From positions 1 through 8,006 of the forward strand of contig JADQBU010000091.1 in assembly GCA_016278435.1 (NCBI GenBank): a stretch of 8,006 bases of DNA, in the 5' to 3' direction. The notes below the pieces were generated by a model, which saw only the letters and a list, made by a program, of their open reading frames with translations, had not been told where the DNA came from and did no database searches. Shown here piece after piece: positions 5,664 to 8,006 of the stretch. Numbering within the stretch: position 1 is the stretch's first letter; the number at the start of each line of letters is the position of its first letter. The position numbers and the translations under genes are program-made. The stretch comes from Halanaerobiales bacterium (GTDB lineage Bacteria > Bacillota > Halanaerobiia > Halanaerobiales > JADQBU01).

Positions 5664-6648
5664 GATAACCACCCTTTTGCTGCCAGTTCCAGGCTGTTTC
5701 GATGATAGTCTTTAGATCTTCATACTGAGGCTGCCAGTTCAACTCTTCCTTGATCTTCGCTGAACTCGCTATCAAAACTGCCGGATCACCCGCTCTCCTG
5801 GCTCCAATCCTGGTTTCAATTTCCCTGCCTACCACCTGACTGGCAGTGGCAATTACCTCTTTCACAGATTAACCCCGGCCATTTCCCAGGTTATAGACCC
5901 TGCTCTCCAGCCCTCCGGCCAGTGCTTCCACGGCCAGGAGATGGGCTGAAGCCAGGTCACTGACATGAATATAATCCCGGACACAACTGCCGTCTTCTGT
6001 CGGGTAATCATCACCGAATATATATAGTTCATCTCTCTCTCCCAGTATCTTCTGTAAAACAATGGGGATCAGATGGGACTCCGGCTCATGGTCTTCCCCG
6101 ATCTCTCCCTCAATATCAGCCCCGGCGGCATTGAAATACCTTAAAGAGACATACTTTAAGCCGTAAATCTGCTCATATCTGGCCAGCATCTTCTCAAAGA
6201 ATAACTTGCTCTCACCATAGGTGTTGGTGGGATTGGTGGGGTGTTCTTCTGTAATGGGAATCTCCTCAGGTTCTCCGTAAACAGCAGCAGTTGAAGAGAA
6301 AACGATATATTTTACATCATTATTGACCATCGCTTCCAGCAGGTTAATCCCGTTGGCTACATTATTATAATAATATTTGCCGGGATCTTCCATCGATTCT
6401 CCCACCAGGCTGCTTGCTGCCAGATGAACTACCCCTTCGATCTGCTGCTCCTGCATTATTTGATTTAATGTCTCACAGTTAGCCAGATCTCCTTTAACAA
6501 ATCTACCACCGGCAACTGCCTGCCGGTGACCCTTGACCAGATTATCCAGTACGATTACCTTATGCTTATTGGCTGCTAACTCTTTGATCACATGGCTGCC
6601 GATATAACCGGCACCACCGGTAACTAATATATTCATATCTCCATACAT
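5644..6648 (-). pseudogene. galE: UDP-glucose 4-epimerase GalE interrupted by an in-frame TAA
   Basis: SDR-family NAD-dependent enzyme that interconverts UDP-galactose and UDP-glucose. The frame from 6648 spans 334 codons, normal GalE length, but codon 260 is TAA. Before it: GGAGYIGSH (11-19, NAD-binding Rossmann loop), VVHLAASSLVGES, FSSTAAVYG (Ser119/120), the YGESK catalytic Tyr144-Lys148 pair, LRYFNAAGAD, and VYNLGNGRG (251-259). After it, in the same frame, SVKEVI and RRAGDPAVLIASS follow, the C-terminal substrate-binding part. Relatives have Phe or Tyr where TAA stands, so one change from TAT or TAC would explain it. The truncated product would lack the UDP-sugar-binding RRAGDP region and is probably inactive, unless readthrough or reinitiation at GTG 5865 occurs. 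ATG 6636 (MNILVTGG) may be the better start than 6648. No second lesion is seen. Confidence 0.93.
5869..5871 (-). other. Internal TAA stop within galE
   Basis: The minus strand reads GGC CGG GGT TAA TCT GTG AAA GAG. The codons on both sides are in one frame (6648 to 5865 is an exact multiple of three) and code for consecutive conserved GalE segments, so this is a nonsense codon and not a frameshift. GTG at 5865-5863, 3 nt after the stop, has GGGG 7 nt upstream and could serve as a reinitiation start for a 73-residue C-terminal fragment. Confidence 0.9.
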
Positions 6649-6679
6649 CCCCCTGTGTTTAAATTAACATTGACATCCT

Positions 6680-6704
6680 CTTCACCCTGACTTCAGGTGT
6701 GAGG
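6680..6704 (-). repeat. Imperfect hairpin in the araA-galE spacer
   Basis: TCACCCTGA (6682-6690) is the inverse of TCAGGTGTGA (6693-6702) apart from one bulged base, so the mRNA can fold into a short hairpin between araA and galE. It has no T run on either side, so it is not an ordinary intrinsic terminator. It may be an mRNA processing or stabilising element or a protein-binding site. No convincing promoter was found in this 96-nt spacer, so araA and the gal genes may share one transcript. Confidence 0.4.
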
Positions 6705-6744
6705 CTTTCCGGGCTAAATTCTGTAATTTAAAACTTGCAGTACT

Positions 6745-8006
6745 TTATCTCAGCTTATAATATACTTCATTCCATTGCAATTCCTTTTTGAAATCTTCCG
6801 GCCTGGTCTCCTGATTTATATGCAAAAACTCAATTCCGGCCATACTGGCAAAATCGTTCATGTATCTGGCATCTACGGCCTGACTGAAACCGGTATGGTG
6901 GGCGCCGCCGGCCAGTATCCAGGCTTTAATGGCTGTTTTAAAATCAGGTTCTGGCTGCCAGACCGTCCGGGCTACAGGCAGCTCAGGTAGTGGTTCTACT
7001 GGTTTAACCACAGATACATCATTGACAATCATCCGGAACCTGTCTCCCAGGTCTATGACCGAAGCATTGATGGCAGACCCGGGTGCAGTATCGAAAACCA
7101 GCCGGGCCGGATCAGCTTTACCCCCGATTGAAAGTGGATGTACTTCCAGAGAAGGTTTGCCCTCAGCAATCGATTCACAGACTTCCAGCATATGGGCACC
7201 TAAAACCATCATATTATCTTTTTCCAGGTTATAGGTATACTGTTCCATAAAGGATGTTCCTCCTGGCAAGCCCGCTCCCATCACCTTCATCGCCCTGACC
7301 AGGGCTGCCGTCTTCCAGTCACCTTCAGCGCCAAAGCCGTAGCCGTCAGCCATCAGGCGCTGAACAGCCAGTCCGGGCAGCTGTTTGAGACCGTGCAGGT
7401 CCTCAAAAGTTGTAGTAAAACCACTGAAATCTCCCTCTTCCAGGAAAGCTCTTAAACCGAGCTCGATCCGGGCTGCTTCCCGTAGAGAGTCGAGATTAAT
7501 ATTTTCCTTAACTTTATACTGTTCTCTATACTCCTCAACCAGACTATTTATATCACTTACCCCGGCTCTGTTAACATATTCAACTAAATCCCCGATTCCA
7601 TAACCATTGACAGCATAACCGAGTTTAATCTCTGCTTCAACCTTGTCACCTTCGGTCACTGCTACCTGCCGCATATTATCACCAAAGCGAGCAATTTTTT
7701 CCTCCTGAGCATCATGCCAGGCTGCAGCTGCCCTCATCCAGACAGACATCTCCTGCTGTAGTTCTTCATCCTGCCAGTAGCCGACCAGAACCTTGCGCTG
7801 TTTTTTCATCCGGGTCAGCATATAGCCGTATTCCCGGTCTCCATGGGCCGACTGGTTAGTATTCATATAATTCATATCAATCTTTGACCATGGTATTTTC
7901 TTATTATACTGGGTATGTAGATGTAGGATTGGTTTATCGAGGGCCTGCAGGCCTTTGATCCACATTCTCGCCGGTGAAAATGTATGCATCCAGGTAATAA
8001 TCCCGA
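6745..8006 (-). CDS. araA: L-arabinose isomerase AraA (partial, N-terminus outside window)
   Basis: Cytoplasmic Mn2+-dependent enzyme that converts L-arabinose to L-ribulose; the family also turns D-galactose into D-tagatose in vitro. The reading frame is open at the right edge: codons for GIITW precede WMHTFSPARMW, so the ATG at 7989 is internal, not the start. About 80 residues are missing from a roughly 500-residue protein. Counting from that Met, Glu222 (AEGDWK), Glu249 (GTSFMEQYTY) and His266 (LGAHMLEVC) align at a constant offset of 84 with the E. coli catalytic residues E306, E333 and H350, and the GGAHHT motif (361-366) carries the fourth ligand. NTNQSAHGDREYG (43-55) is also characteristic. 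It ends with TAA 96 nt before galE. No araB or araD is seen in the window. Family identity is certain. Confidence 0.97.
   Translation of the reverse strand, partial: GIITWMHTFSPARMWIKGLQALDKPILHLHTQYNKKIPWSKIDMNYMNTNQSAHGDREYGYMLTRMKKQRKVLVGYWQDEELQQEMSVWMRAAAAWHDAQEEKIARFGDNMRQVAVTEGDKVEAEIKLGYAVNGYGIGDLVEYVNRAGVSDINSLVEEYREQYKVKENINLDSLREAARIELGLRAFLEEGDFSGFTTTFEDLHGLKQLPGLAVQRLMADGYGFGAEGDWKTAALVRAMKVMGAGLPGGTSFMEQYTYNLEKDNMMVLGAHMLEVCESIAEGKPSLEVHPLSIGGKADPARLVFDTAPGSAINASVIDLGDRFRMIVNDVSVVKPVEPLPELPVARTVWQPEPDFKTAIKAWILAGGAHHTGFSQAVDARYMNDFASMAGIEFLHINQETRPEDFKKELQWNEVYYKLR

Noticed and set aside
5865..5869. Frameshift between the two galE fragments
   Set aside because: The two pieces lie in the same frame (distance from 6648 to 5865 is a multiple of three); the break is a TAA codon, not an indel.
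6670..6675. TTGACA hexamer on the plus strand in the araA-galE spacer
   Set aside because: No TATAAT-like hexamer follows at 16-18 bp and the downstream plus strand is antisense to araA.
6775..7603. Plus-strand ORFs opposite araA
   Set aside because: They mirror the conserved araA coding frame and carry no family motif.
1..8006. A novel defence, mobile or CRISPR-like system
   Set aside because: No repeats with regular spacing, transposase, integrase, nuclease, helicase or toxin-antitoxin signature was found; the window is sugar catabolism throughout.

Overview
The window looks like part of a low-to-moderate GC chromosome, probably from a Bacillota-type bacterium. Support for this is the purine-rich Shine-Dalgarno sites close to most starts, tight operons, a classic intrinsic terminator, and sugar-catabolism proteins of Firmicute style (for example PNGHIGFNEP in NagB). 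A Halanaerobiales-like source is possible but cannot be shown from the sequence alone. Every confident gene lies on the minus strand, so transcription runs from high to low coordinates. No tRNA, rRNA, CRISPR array or insertion sequence was recognised.

Layout in the direction of transcription. (1) 8006-6745: L-arabinose isomerase araA, lacking its first ~80 residues at the window edge. (2) 6744-6649: a short spacer with an imperfect hairpin. (3) 6648-2185: a compact galactose (Leloir) cluster of galE, a small acidic ORF of unknown function, galT, galK and a creatinase/Xaa-Pro-peptidase-like (M24) protein. These genes overlap or nearly abut, and the cluster ends in a strong intrinsic terminator at 2176-2149. 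(4) 2148-1780: an AT-rich intergenic region with a candidate promoter or operator. (5) 1779-1: a second operon, nagA then nagB (nagB runs off the left edge).

Functionally, GalK phosphorylates galactose, GalT and GalE run the UDP-sugar cycle, and AraA opens L-arabinose catabolism. Together they suggest use of galactose- and arabinose-bearing plant polysaccharides. NagA and NagB convert GlcNAc-6-P to fructose-6-P, a separate amino-sugar route into glycolysis.

The most notable points are two apparent lesions in the gal operon and one odd protein. galE has a single in-frame TAA (5869-5871) in an otherwise intact 334-codon reading frame. The galK frame continues upstream of its first ATG with galactokinase-like N-terminal sequence but has no standard start codon, and an ATA at 4463-4461 sits where a start should be. 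The M24-like protein has lost three of the five usual metal ligands and is translationally coupled to galK. Either the galactose pathway is decaying or atypically expressed in this strain, or the sequence has uncorrected single-base errors. I found no convincing wholly new multi-gene system. The M24-like pseudoenzyme and the small acidic ORF are the least understood parts.
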